From: Humulus lupulus
Taxonomy: Eukaryota > Streptophyta > Magnoliopsida > Rosales > Cannabaceae
Direction: 5' to 3'
Length of the DNA: 64,000 nt
Assembly (NCBI RefSeq): GCF_963169125.1
Contig: NC_084796.1
Coordinates: 89,388,888-89,452,887, forward strand
Within the stretch, counting starts at the first letter, position 1, and each line of letters opens with the position of its first letter. A model generated the notes under the pieces. That model was not told where the DNA came from. It did no database searches and saw only the letters and a program-made list of their open reading frames with translations. This document shows, piece after piece, positions 35,001 through 45,888 of the stretch. Both the position numbers and the translations under genes were made by a program.

Positions 35001-36237
35001 GTATAGTGCTAGGCAGATATCCAGGGAGTTGGCCAATGCTATGATTAGAGCGGAGATTGAGCTAGTGGTGGGCCAGTTGGCCAACATTACCCTGTATTCT
35101 ACTCTTTTGGAGAGAATTAAGGAAAAGTTGTTAAGTGACACACAGTTGGAGAAGATTAGAGAGGACGTCCTAGCTGGAGTAGCTAAGGACTACACAGTGT
35201 CAGGCATGGGCTTATTGAGATATAAGGATCGAATCTGCATTCTGATGGACATTGGGATCAGATGGGAGATTCTGGATGAATCTCATACTACCCCTTATTC
35301 TCTAAATCCAGGCACCACGAAGATGTACCATGTTCTGAAAATTTTATATTGGTGGCCTGGGATGAAGAGGGACGTGACTGAGTACGTGGCAAGGTGCCTG
35401 ACCTGTCAGCAAGTCAAGGCAGAGCATCAGAGGCCAGTAGGGATATTGTAGCCTCTAGATATCTCAGAGTGGAAGTGGGAGGATATCCCGATGAACTTCG
35501 TGGTAGGATTGCCCAGGACAGTGGGCCAGCACAATTCAGTCTTGGTCATGGTGGATTGGTATACAAAATCAGCTCACTTTCTACCAGTGAGGATGGATCA
35601 CACGGTTAACCAGTATGCAGATCTCTATGTGAGAGAGTTCGTTCGCCTTCATGGGACTCCGAGATCTATCATGTGTGATAGGGATCCTATCTTAACTTCC
35701 ATGTTTTGGGGAAGTTTACAGAGGGCGATGGGTACACAACTAAAGTTTAGTACAACTTATCATCCTCAAACCGATGGTCAGTCTGAGAGGACCATCCACA
35801 TATTGGAGGACATGCTGAGAGCATGTGTATTTGACTTTAAGGGGTCCAGGAGTAAATATTTGCCTCTGATAGAGTTTTCCTATAATAACAGCTACTAGTC
35901 AACTATTGGGGTGGTACCTTATGAGATGTTGTATGGTAGGAGGTGCAGATCGCCCATTCACTGGGATGAGATGGGTGAGAGGAAATATTTGGGTCCTGAG
36001 GTAGTTCAGAGGACCACTGAGGCTATTGAAAAGATTAGAGCTCGGATGCTCGCGTCTTAGAGCAAGCAGAAGAGTTATTCAGACCCAAAGCAGAAGAATG
36101 TGAAGTTCCAAGTGGGACACTACGTCTTCCTTAGGGTTTCACCACTAAGAGGGGTGAAAAGATATGGGAAGAACGGCAAGTTGAGCCCTAAGCCATAGGA
36201 CCATTTGAGATCCTGGAGAAGATTAATCAGGTGGCCT
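32058..36237 (+). pseudogene. Ty3/gypsy gag-pol polyprotein (first part), decayed
   Basis: Gag with capsid-like sequence (32280-32790: QIWWEVISQTKD, FNEKYYNDA), CCHC knuckle CFLCGIVRHLKKDCP (about 33055-33105), and protease LINSEATHSF (about 33237; the catalytic DSG is changed to NSE). RT follows with [11 protein letters not shown] near 34055, FIDDILVYS near 34248, an RNase H segment (34630-34840), integrase zinc-binding region with [14 protein letters not shown] (35340-35440) and catalytic core (35490-35900, with MVDWYTKSAHF, CDRDPILTS and HPQTDGQSE). The frame shifts near 33610 and 34990, and more than a dozen stops are scattered in it. It is interrupted at 36237 by the 36238-45888 element and resumes at 45889. 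Confidence 0.93.
36233..36237 (+). repeat. Target-site duplication GGCCT (left copy)
   Basis: GGCCT directly precedes the LTR start at 36238; the second copy is at 45889-45893. A perfect 5-bp duplication is expected for gypsy integration and proves that 36238-45888 is one insertion event. Confidence 0.93.
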
Positions 36238-36741
36238 TGTAATGACCCAACTACTCTAGACTTTTGGACCATTAACGAAAACTATACATAAACACTAATT
36301 CTTAATAACACTTACAAGTGATAAGATCATAACTTTTTTAAAACTTTAAAAAAAACAAAGGTCAAACTTACATAAAATTTAAGTTAGGATATGGGATCCC
36401 ATTATTTTAAAACCAAAACATGACATAATGATAATTTAAAAAGAGATTACATAATAAAATGCGGAAAAATACATATAAAAACCATAAGAACAAAAACTAC
36501 ATCCTCGAATCGAAACTCTCGGCTCTTTGAATCCATTCCACCTCAATACACATTCCCCAAGCTGCCAAGAACCTTACCCGCCACAAAAACTATTTTCCTG
36601 CACATATAAACAAAAAGGAGTGAACCTAATGCCCAGCAAAGAAAATCTAACATATAGCCATATACATAAAAATTCATAATGCAACATAAAACATACTATA
36701 ACACTTATGTCACATACATACTATAATGGCCATTATTACTT

Positions 36742-36870
36742 GGGGTCCCATAAACTAAGCAAGTCATATGCCCATTAGATTAGTGGGGTCTTGCTAGCTA
36801 AGCAAGTCATATGCCCATAATCTATTTGGGGCTTGTTAGTCATATAGGTCATATGCCCAAGTCTACAATC
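36742..36870 (+). repeat. Three tandem 43-bp units in LTR
   Basis: Units begin ggggtcc/ggggtct/ggggctt at 36742, 36785 and 36828 and each ends with gtcatatgccca. The same array is in the other LTR (44468-44596). The third unit has diverged most. Confidence 0.85.
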
Positions 36871-37596
36871 ATACTTAACATAACATATTACATAACATAA
36901 AATCATAAGATAAGATATAAAATCATATAACACATAAATCCTATCCTATTTTCCTTACCAAAATAACTGGGATATGGGAACTGATTTGAGACCTTGGAAC
37001 ACTCCTAAAAACCATTTATAATATGGTGAGTATATTGAAGAAAAGGGATGAAAGTGAAAAAGGGACTATGCTATCAAAATATACTTACCAAAAACCTTGT
37101 GCTTAAGAACTTGGATTTCCTAACCAAGAATAAGAATAAGGTTAGAATGAGTAGAAGACTATGAGAATTTTTAAAGAACATAATACAGAAATGGACTAGA
37201 GTTTGGAAATACCTTGAAGACTTATATGACCAATCTAAACCTTGAACCGAAATGTGAATAAACCTTACTTCCCCAAGTGTTTGATAGGCATATAATGATC
37301 AAGCTTATAATTCCCAACCCAAGTGTTTACACTCTCACACTCACCTAGCAACTTGCAGCCTTTGAACTTAGAGTAATAGCTGAATAAATGGCTGGGTACT
37401 AGGTCCTATTTATAGAGTTTAGGAATGAAAAGATCTTCATTTAACTTGAATAAAAATAATGGCTTTTAAGTGAAAATAATTTGAATTATCGTTCAGTAGA
37501 GGCTGAAGACTCGTTCAGAAAGGTGCTGGACTTATCAAGAGGTTGAAGGTTTGAATGGAGAACTTTTTTGAAAACTTTCAAAATATGCTGAGAGGG

Positions 37597-37702
37597 GCGA
37601 TATATCGCTTGGGCCAGTATGCCCGAGGCAATCGTGCAACGTTTCGTGTTTTTCGTATCTTCGTGCTGCGATATATCGCCCCCTATAACTGTGATATATC
37701 GG
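37597..37702. repeat. GCGATATATCGC palindromes (3 copies)
   Basis: Perfect 12-bp palindromes at 37597-37608 and 37668-37679; a mutated copy (gtgatatatcgg) at 37691-37702. Counterpart of the four-copy cluster at 45323-45449. Confidence 0.85.
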
Positions 37703-38141
37703 CATACGCTGATTATTTAAACACGAAATTACACATTTTTAGCTTAATTTAAATTGAGTAAACAGCCTTGACTAAGCCCTCTAACGTTTTCAAAGCTGAT
37801 GACTGACCTTAGAGTATTCAAATTTTAACCTTAATAAATTTAATCCTCAAAATACTTAATCATTAATAAACCCATACATAACATGTGCTATTATCTAATT
37901 GGTTCTTATCTAAACCTTATAGTATAATAAATATTATCCTCAATATCAGTCATATTAATCAAACCTTAGGTTAAAATTAATATTCCTAAACTATAGGTTA
38001 AACTTAGAAAATCTACATGTACTACTACGAGTGTCCAAATAAATCTCGGTCTGAACCAAAAATCCACAGTCATAAAGATAATACTATTATTACTATTATA
38101 CTACTATCTAACTTAGCTAAGCAAAGTTCTTGGACACTACA

Positions 38142-38155
38142 ATTCTCCCCTACTA
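38142..38155 (-). promoter_or_regulatory. Polypurine tract
   Basis: The minus strand reads TAGTAGGGGAGAAT directly before the 3' LTR start TGTAGTGTCC. It primes plus-strand DNA synthesis in the family. Confidence 0.85.
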
Positions 38156-38177
38156 AAAAGAATTTCTTCCTCGAAAT

Positions 38178-41100
38178 TTACTTACCAAATAACTCCGGAT
38201 ACCGGCCTTGCATGTCCTCCTCCAACTCCCACGTTTCCTCTCGTTCAGAACTATTACTCCATAGGACTTTGACTATAGGAAAGCTCTTGGACCGTAACTG
38301 CTTCATCCCACTATCTAGGATGCTAACCGGTCGTTCCTCGTAACTTAAGTCTTTTTGGAGTGCTATCGTATCTTACTTGAGGACGTGAGATGGGTCTGAC
38401 ACATATTTGCGTAGCATCGAGATGTGGAACACGTTGTGACTATCTGCTAGTGCTAGCGGTAGGGCTAGTCTATACGCAACTGCTCCCACTTTGTCCAATA
38501 TCTCAAAAGGACCTATGAATCGGGGACTAAGCTTGCCTTTCATCCCAAACCGCTTTACACCTTTCATAGGAGATATCTTCAAGAAGACTTGATCTCCAAC
38601 ATGGAATTCCACATCACGTTGCTTGGCATCCGCATAGCTTTTCTGTCGGCTTTGAGCAGCAAGCATACGTTGTCTAATAAGCGGTACTACTTCTTGAGCT
38701 TGTCTAACAGCTTCGGGGCCTAGAAGCTGCCTTTCTCCTACCTCGTCCCAGTGCAATGGTGATCGGCACCTTCTTCCATATAGCAACTCATAAGGTGCCA
38801 TCCCGATCGTTGACTGGTAGCTATTGTTGTAGGAGAACTCTATCAACGGTAAGTACTTATTCCATGATCCTCCGAAATCAAGTACACACGTGCGTAGCAT
38901 ATCCTCTAAAATCTGAATCGTACACTCGGACTGCCCATCTGTCTGAGGATGAAAAGTTGTACTAAGGCTTAACTTAGTACCCATAGCTTGCTGTAAACTT
39001 CCCCAAAATCTTGACGTAAACACCGATCCTCTATCTGACACTATCGTCTTGGGGATTCCATGCAACCGTACAATCTTTTGGATATAGATGTCTACATATT
39101 GGTCTGCCGTGTATGAAGTCTTAACAGGCAGGAAATGAGCCGACTTGATTAGTCTATCTATTACTATCCAAGTGGAATCATGCTGCTTATTTGTCTTTGG
39201 CAGACCCGTCACAAAGTGCATAGCTATATCGTCCCACTTCCATTCTGGTACGCTAAGCGGTTGCAATAAGCCTGCAGGCCGCTGATGTTCTGCTTTCACT
39301 TGCTGGCATATAAGACACTTAGATACAAACTCTGGTATGTCCTTCTTCATCCATGGCCACCAATATACTGCCTTAACATCATGAGTCATCTTGGTAGACC
39401 CAGGGTGAACTGAGTACGGGGTACTGTGCGCCTCTTCTAGAATCTTCTTCTTAATACCTTGATCATTTGGCACGCATACCCGATCCTTATATCTCAATAA
39501 ACCTTGACTAGATATTGAGAAATCTGTAGTCTTGCCTTCTCTGACTGCATTCATATGTGCTGCTAGTGTGTCATCATGTCTCTGACCAATCCGTATGTCC
39601 TCTAGCATATTCGATTGGATAGACAAGTTAGCCAGCTTGCCTATAACTACTTCTATTCCGGCACTGATCAACTCATGTTGTAGCAGCTTTTCTATTCCGG
39701 CTAAAGCTGTTAAATTTCCATAACTTTTCCTACTAAGCGCATCGGCAACTACGTTCACCTTCCCCGGGTGGTATAGGATTTCGCAGTCGTAATCCTTTAC
39801 TAACTCCAACCACCTGCGCTGCCTCATGTTGAGCTCCTTTTGAGTAAAGAAGTACTTTAAACTCTTGTGGTCTGTATAAATCTCGCACCGTTCTCCGTAA
39901 AGATAATGGCGCCAGATTTTTAATGCAAAGACCACAGCTGCCAACTCCATAACGTGAGTTGGCTAGCATTGCTCGTACTCCTTCAATTGTCGTGAGGCGT
40001 AGGCTATTACCTTGTCATTTTGCATCAGCACGCAACCCAATCCTTGCTTTAATGCATCGCAGTAGACTACGAACTTATCATTGGGTGTCGGTACACTAAG
40101 TACTGGTGCTGAGCAAAGCTTATCCTTGAGCAACTGGAAGCTTTCTTCACACTTATCATTCCAGTTGAATCTTTGTTTTTTTCGGGTCAGGTTGGTGAGC
40201 AGAGTGGCTATCTTTGAAAAGCCCTTTACAAACATCCTATAATAACCTGCTAACCCTAGAAAGCTTCTTACTTCAGATGCGTTCTTTGGTCTGGGCCAAT
40301 CCTTCATGGCCTCTACCTTTGATGGGTCTACTGGAACTCCATCCTTCGATATAATGTGCCCGAGGAACGCCACTTGTGAAAGCCAAAACTCGCATTTCTT
40401 GAATTTTTCGTAGAGTTGATGCTCCTTCAATCGCGTCAAAATCAACCTCAAATGTTCCTCGTGCTCTACTTCATCCTTAGAGTATACTAAGATATCGTCG
40501 ATGAACACAACAACGAATTTATCCAAGTAGTCTTTGAAGACCCTATTCATTAAGTCCATAAACGCGGCTGGTGCATTGGTAAGACCAAAGGACATAACCA
40601 AGAACTCGTAATGTCCATAACAAGTCCTAAAGGTTGTCTTAGGAATATCTTCTCCCTTTACCTTGAGCTGATGATACCTGGACCGTAAATCGATCTTTGA
40701 AAATACAGTTGCGCCTCAGAGTTGATCAAACAAGTCATCGATCCGAGGTAGCGGGTACTTGTTCTTAATCGTTACCTTGTTCAGCTCGCGATAGTCTATA
40801 CACATTCGCATACTTCAGTCCTTCTTCTTCATGAATAGTACCGGAGCTCCCCATGGTGAATGGCTCGGCCTAATAAAACCCAAGTTTAGGAGTTCTTGTA
40901 GCTGCGTCTTTAACTCCTTGAGTTCCGTAGGTTCCATTCGGTATGGTGCCTTAGAGATAGGTTCGGTGCCCAGTACTAATTCTATCGTGAAGTCTATTTC
41001 CCGAGTTGGCGGCAATCCTGGCAAGTCATCGGGAAAGACCTCTGGAAATTCTTGTATAACACGGACATCTCTAACCTTAAGTGGTGTCTCCCTTTCCACA

Positions 41101-42809
41101 TTTGTGATGCTAGCTAAGAATGCTTGACATCCTTTCTCCATCATTCTCTGAGCTTTGAGAGATGATACTAACGGGGTGCATAATCTTGAAGCTTGTCCCA
41201 TGAAGCATAGTCTCTGTCCGTCAGGAGTCTCGAACATTACCCTCTTGCGTTTGCAGTCGATGGTTGCGCCATGCCGTGCTAGCCAATCCATGCCTAGTAT
41301 TACGTCGAAGTCCTTGATCACCAGTTCTATCAGGTCTCCTTCTAGTTCTATGTCCTCAATCTTGATCGGTACGCCTCGTACTATCCGTGATGATAGAACT
41401 ACTTTTCCCGAAGGCAACTCGGTTACAAACCTAGTTCTAAATCTTTCACAAGGTTTGTCTAGTTTTTCTATCATTCCTACCGAGATATACGAATGAGTGG
41501 CTCCCGAATCAAATAATACAGAGCATAAGTTATTGAGGATAGAAACCTGACCTGTGACCACCTTATTGCTTGCATCAGCCTCTCCTTGGGTTAAAGGAAA
41601 AACCCTAGCAGGAACCATCTTGTCGTCCTTCTTTCCTTCTGTCTTGCGCTGAGGACAATCTCTTTTCCGGTGTCCTTCCTGACCACAGTTAAAACATTCC
41701 TTGGTGTTTGCACGTCATTCTCCAGGATGTTTCTTCTGAAACTTAGCACATGGCGGGTATTCCACGTAGCCCGGCCTATTTCCCCCATTATTCTTCTGTG
41801 CCCTCTTATCGCTGTCGAATTGCTTGTTATCCGGATGCCGTCTTTTCTGGTTGTTACCATTGTTGCCTGACTGATTGTTGCCATTATGGTTGCTGTTCTG
41901 ACTAGTCTGAGGTTGACTCTGCTGTTTAGGTTCAGGCTTACTGGCTTCCTCTTTACTTACATTAGCCTGCAACCTCTCTACTTCTATTGCCGTCTCAAGA
42001 ACGTCGGCATATGTAGTATTCCCCGGGTTTGCTAATTTAACCCCCATCTCGATCTTCAGTCGAAGTCCTCTAACAAATTTTTTTACCCTCAGAAAATCAG
42101 TTGGAACCATCTCAGATGCGAACTTAGCTAAGCGGTCGAACTGACGAGCATACTCTGCCATCGATAAATTTCCTTGCTTCAAATTGGCAAACTCCTCAAC
42201 TCTGGAAGCAAGTACAGCTGAATTGTAGTACTTTTTGTGGAACAGCTCCACAAATCGAGTCCATGTCATGGTGGTAACATCATACGATTGCTGGACCAAG
42301 TCCCACCATATCCTGGCATCCTTCTTGAGCAATGACGAGACGCAGGATATGCGGTCCGCATTACTGAGATTCATGTGCGTCAGAATCGATTCCACATTCC
42401 TTAGCCACTCTTCTGCCTCAAAGGGGTTTGTAGTCCCTTCGAAGTTTGGAGCGCGTTGTTTGCGGAACCTCTCATACATTGGCTCCATATTTGGTACTAG
42501 ATATGGTGCGTAATTCGCCACTGGCCATCCCCCATATGGACCAACTTGTTGGGGTGCTGAGGCCATTTGTTGTGGCTGCGGCTGAGGCTGAGTCTGAGTC
42601 TGAGCCTGTTGGCGTTGTTGCTGCAGAAGTTCCTCCTCGACTTGTTGTCGCAGTCTGGCAATCTCCGCAGTCTTGTCAGCTGGCGGTGCCAGCGCGTTGC
42701 GGCTAGCAGTAGCATGCACTCCCCTTCTGCGAATTGGAGGGGCTTCATTGGTCACTGGAACAGTGTTGGAGGCGTTTCCGTTGGCGCGTGCAGATCTTCG
42801 GAGCGACAT
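38178..42809 (-). pseudogene. Gag-pol polyprotein of the intact-structure element, five in-frame stops
   Basis: A single frame of 1543 codons starts MSLRRSARANG at 42809 and ends at the stop at 38178. In-frame stops occur at 41715 (TGA, at the start of the knuckle region), 40815 (TGA), 40716 (TGA), 39963 (TAG) and 38373 (TAA), but there is no frameshift anywhere. Order: low-complexity Gln/Pro stretch (residues about 70-90), gag capsid region (about 120-290), Asn/Gln/Gly-rich linker, CCHC knuckle CFNCGQEGHRKRDC (about 371-384), protease LFDSGATHS (Asp near 434), RT with [20 protein letters not shown] and FIDDILVYS (Asp pair near 771-772, about 40496), RNase H (40090-39770), integrase HHCC region with [14 protein letters not shown] (39280-39410), catalytic core with SDRGSVFTS and HPQTDGQSE (39170-38930), and a chromodomain-like tail (38180-38370, VKVLWSNSSEREETWE). 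Proteins would act in virus-like particles in cytoplasm and then nucleus. Confidence 0.95.
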
Positions 42810-42821
42810 CGTAGCAGAGTC

Positions 42822-43883
42822 CTAACAGTTGAAAGAAACATGTTAGAACTTTACCTAATAGGCTCTAAGGCAAAAACTTATTCTAAAACAAACATATCTC
42901 GGACCTATTTATTATGACTTCTTATGAAAATTATATAAGTCTTTATTTATTATTTAGAGTGGGTTTCTATACTTAGAAAAACAAGCCATCTTTATTTTCT
43001 AAGTCTGTTTCTAATTATCCTATATGACTTAATTCTCAGGCTCGAAACTCATCTTTGCTCCAAAGTGAACTATATTGAGGGAGGGCTGGGATCAGTAAAA
43101 TCGTTCCCACTACTATGGCCCCCTAACTCTCAATATAGAAACTTGGTTCATTGATGTATCCACCCTCACTGAACCAAGTCATTATTCATTTTATTTATTG
43201 TTTATTATGATTGCGAAAATAAAATCAAACTCATACATGATAATAAAATAACATGATATTCATTTGGAAAAATAGTTTTTTCACTTATTACAATCATAAA
43301 ATAAAGAAATAAATAAAACAAACAATGAAAAACTAACTATTCTAAAAATCAGGATCTTCTACATCCGATCCTTCATCTAGCATGTCATCATCTAGTTCCT
43401 CATAATCATCATTGTCATGTGCATCAAAATGTCCTCTAGGAAGGTTTGTAAAAATCCTATGTTTTTGGTCCCTTGTAAATTGAAATTCTGATTTTGCAGT
43501 GAACCTAACTAAGAGGAAGTAATATCGCATTGCTACTGGCAGTTCGTCTTCATCATCCATTGTTTCCCATATTTCCTCTAAGGCTACTATTACAGGATGA
43601 AAATCTTTAAATAGTCTAATTATTAATACATATTGTTCCGTTGCTCTCATCATTATTTGCTTAGACTCTTGAAGGTGACCTATTTCTTTGTGGAACAAAA
43701 GCAGTCTTCGAGTGATTCTTTCTAGTGCTCCTACGGTGTTTCTTGGTTCCCTTATTCTTTTTAAAGACTTAATGGCTCGGATATCCTCATTTCTTAATGC
43801 TCCGTTCATACTTAACTGAAAACATAAATACTAAAGTTGTTAGCTACACACATAGGCAAAATAACTATAACTTAAATACTTAC
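42822..43883 (-). other. Possible alternative long intron joining exon 1 to gag
   Basis: From the ORF1 exon-1 donor (first intron base 43883) to an acceptor-like TTTCTTTCAACTGTTAG ending at 42822. Joining would place exon 1 (21 codons, phase 0) directly onto GACTCTGCTACG and the gag ATG at 42809, exactly in frame. This is inference from sequence; the pyrimidine-rich acceptor and phase match are seen directly. Confidence 0.4.
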
Positions 43884-43946
43884 TTGGCGGTCAGATTCAG
43901 AGCTTTGAGTGTGTGTATCGAGGAGAACTTCATGCGAAGGAACCAT
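43342..43946 (-). CDS. Extra ORF1 upstream of gag, predicted two-exon gene of unknown function
   Basis: Exon 1 is 43884-43946: ATG in an AGAAAATGG context, three bases past the PBS, 21 codons starting MVPSHEVLLDT. Exon 2 is 43342-43815: 157 codons plus stop. They are separated by a 68-nt GT-AG intron in phase 0. Without splicing, the open frame starts at the internal ATG 43809 (155 residues, MNGALRNEDIR). The protein is mostly predicted helical and charged in its first ~110 residues (RLLLFHKEIGHLQES, VIVALEEIWETMDDEDELP). It ends with a strongly acidic tail (DDDMLDEGSDVEDPDF). I recognise no domain. It is free of stops while the same copy's gag-pol has five. Extra ORFs before gag are known in Ogre-type elements, but this element looks like a chromovirus. 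Alternative view: a chance leader ORF starting at 43809. Confidence 0.6.
43816..43883 (-). other. Predicted 68-nt intron in ORF1
   Basis: The minus strand gives CCAA|GTAAGTATTT as donor, GCTAAC as a branch-point-like site, and TTTATGTTTTCAG|TTAAG as acceptor. The interior is AT-rich and contains stops in the read-through frame. It meets plant intron rules almost perfectly, and both exons stay in frame. No transcript evidence is available here. Confidence 0.62.
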
Positions 43947-43948
43947 TT

Positions 43949-43960
43949 TCTCTGATACCA
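43949..43960 (-). promoter_or_regulatory. Primer-binding site (initiator Met tRNA)
   Basis: The reverse complement TGGTATCAGAGA lies two bases from the 5' LTR end at 43963. The next bases, AAATGG, contain the ORF1 start codon. Confidence 0.9.
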
Positions 43961-45130
43961 ATTGTAATGACCCAACTACTCTAGACTTTTGGACCATTAA
44001 CGAAAACTATACATAAACACTAATTCTTAATAACACTTACAAGTGATAAGATCATAACTTTTTTAAAACTTTAAAAAAAAACAAAGGTCAAACTTACATA
44101 AAATTTAAGTTAGGATATGGGATCCCATTGTTTTAAAACCAAAACATGACATAATGATAATTTAAAAAGAGATTACATAATAAAATGCGGAAAAATACAT
44201 ATAAAAACCATAAGAACAAAAACTACATCCTTGAATCGAAACTCTCGGCTCTTTGAATCCATTCCGCCTCAATACACATTCCCTAAGCTGCCAAGAACCT
44301 TACCCACCACTAAAACTATTTTCCTGCACATATAAACAAAAAGGAGAGAGCCTAATGCCCAGCAAAGAAAATCTAACATATAGCCATATACATAAAAATT
44401 CATAATGCAACATAAAACATACTATAACACTTATGTCACATACATACTATAATGGCCATTATTACTTGGGGTCCCATAAACTAAGCAAGTCATATGCCCA
44501 TTAGATTAGTGGGGTCTTGCTAGCTAAGCAAGTCATATGCCCATAATCTATTTGGGGCTTGTTAGTCATATAGGTCATATGCCCAAGTCTACAATCATAC
44601 TTAACATAACATATTACATAACATAAAATCATAAGATAACATATAAAATCATATAACACATAAATCCTATCCTATTTTCCTTACCAAAATAACCAGGATA
44701 TGGGAACTGATTTGGGACCTTGGAACACTCCTAAAAACCATTTATAATATGGTGAGTATATTGAAGGAAAGGGATGAAAGTGAAAAAGGGACTATGCTAT
44801 CAAAATATACTTACCAAAAACCTTGTGCTTAAGAACTTGGATTTCCTAACCAAGAATAAGAATAAGGTTAGAATGAGTAGAAGACTATGAGAATTTTTAA
44901 AGAACATAATACAGAAATGGACTAGAGTTTGGAAATACCTTGAAGACTTATATGACCAATCTAAACCTTGAACCGAAATGTGAATAAACCTTACTTCCCT
45001 AAGTGTTTGATAATCTTATAATGATCAAGCTTATAATTCCCAACCCAAGTGTTTACACTCTCACACTCACCTAGCAACTTGCAGCCTCTGAACTTAGAAT
45101 AATAGATGAATAAATGGCTGGGTACTAGGT

Positions 45131-45141
45131 CCTATTTATAG
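45131..45141 (-). promoter_or_regulatory. TATA box of the 5' LTR
   Basis: The minus strand reads CTATAAATAGG, a strong plant TATA box, identical in the other LTR (37405-37415). It suggests a transcription start about 30 bp to the left. Confidence 0.72.
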
Positions 45142-45322
45142 AGTTTAGGAATGAAAAGATCTTCATTTAACTTGAATAAAAATAATGGATTTTAAGTGAA
45201 AATAATTTGAATTATCGTTCAGTAGAGGCTGAAGACTCGTTCAGAAAGGTGCTGGACTTATCAAGAGGTTGAAGGTTTGAATGGAGAACGTTTTTGAAAA
45301 CTTTCAAAATATGCTGAGAGGG

Positions 45323-45449
45323 GCGATATATCGCCCCCTGTAGGCGATATATTGCCTGGGCCAGTATGCCCAAGGCAATCGTGCAACGTTTCGTGTTTTT
45401 CGTATCTTCGTGCTGCGATATATCGCCCCCTATAGCTGCGATATATCGG
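45323..45449. repeat. GCGATATATCGC palindrome cluster upstream of LTR TATA box
   Basis: Copies at 45323-45334 (perfect), 45344-45355 (gcgatatattgc), 45415-45426 (perfect) and 45438-45449 (gcgatatatcgg). They sit roughly 180-310 bp upstream of the TATA box in U3, where enhancer or protein-binding sites are expected. Copy number differs between the two LTRs (4 versus 3). Confidence 0.85.
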
Positions 45450-45888
45450 CATACGCTGATTATTTAAACACGAAATTACACATTTTTAGCTTAATTTAAA
45501 TTGAGTAAACAGCCTTGACTAAGCCCTCTAACATTTTCAAAGCTGCTGACTGACCTTAGAGTATTCAAATATTAACCTTAATAAATTTAATCCTCAAAAT
45601 ACTTAGTCATTAATAAACCCATACATAACATGTGCTATTATCTAATTGGTTCTTATCTAAACCTTATAGTATAATAAATATTATCCTCAATATCAGTAAT
45701 ATTAATCAAACCTTAGGTTAAAATTAATATTCCTAAACTATAGGTTAAACTTAGAAAATCTACAAGTACTACTATGAGTGTCCAAATAAATCCCGGTCTG
45801 AACCAAAAATCCACAGTCATAAAGATAATACTATTATTACTATTATACTACTATCTAACTTAGCTAAGTAAAGTTTTTGGACACTACA

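Larger units (their letters stand above)
36238..38141 (-). repeat. 3' LTR of the 36238-45888 element
   Basis: The LTR is 1904 bp. On the plus strand it starts TGTAATGACCC and ends GGACACTACA. It is 22 bp shorter than its partner because it lacks one copy of the GCGATATATCGC-containing unit (near 37610). Confidence 0.95.
36238..45888 (-). mobile_element. Structurally complete Ty3/gypsy chromovirus-like retrotransposon (9651 bp)
   Basis: A complete minus-strand element: 5' LTR 43963-45888, PBS 43949-43960, spliced-looking extra ORF1 43342-43946, gag-pol 38178-42809, PPT 38142-38155, 3' LTR 36238-38141, flanked by GGCCT duplications. The two LTRs are nearly identical (by eye a few dozen substitutions over 1.9 kb plus one 22-bp length difference), so it is the youngest large insertion here. 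The C-terminal chromodomain-like tail and initiator-Met PBS suggest the Tekay/Del chromovirus group (inference). Five stop codons in gag-pol mean this copy cannot supply its own polyprotein. Confidence 0.95.
43963..45888 (-). repeat. 5' LTR of the 36238-45888 element
   Basis: The LTR is 1926 bp, collinear with 36238-38141 throughout. On the plus strand it starts TGTAATGACCC and ends GGACACTACA. As the right-hand LTR of a minus-strand element it would drive transcription leftward through ORF1 and gag-pol. Confidence 0.95.

Noticed and set aside
36742..36870. Regular 43-bp repeats as a CRISPR-like array
   Set aside because: No constant repeat with variable spacers; it is a simple tandem duplication within a plant LTR.
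38178..42809. Programmed stop readthrough between Gag and Pol
   Set aside because: Five stops are spread through gag, RT, RNase H and the tail, and no readthrough context repeats; mutation is simpler.
41155..42917. Plus-strand frames of 66-116 residues opposite gag and protease
   Set aside because: Shadows of the minus-strand polyprotein, which carries the recognisable domains.
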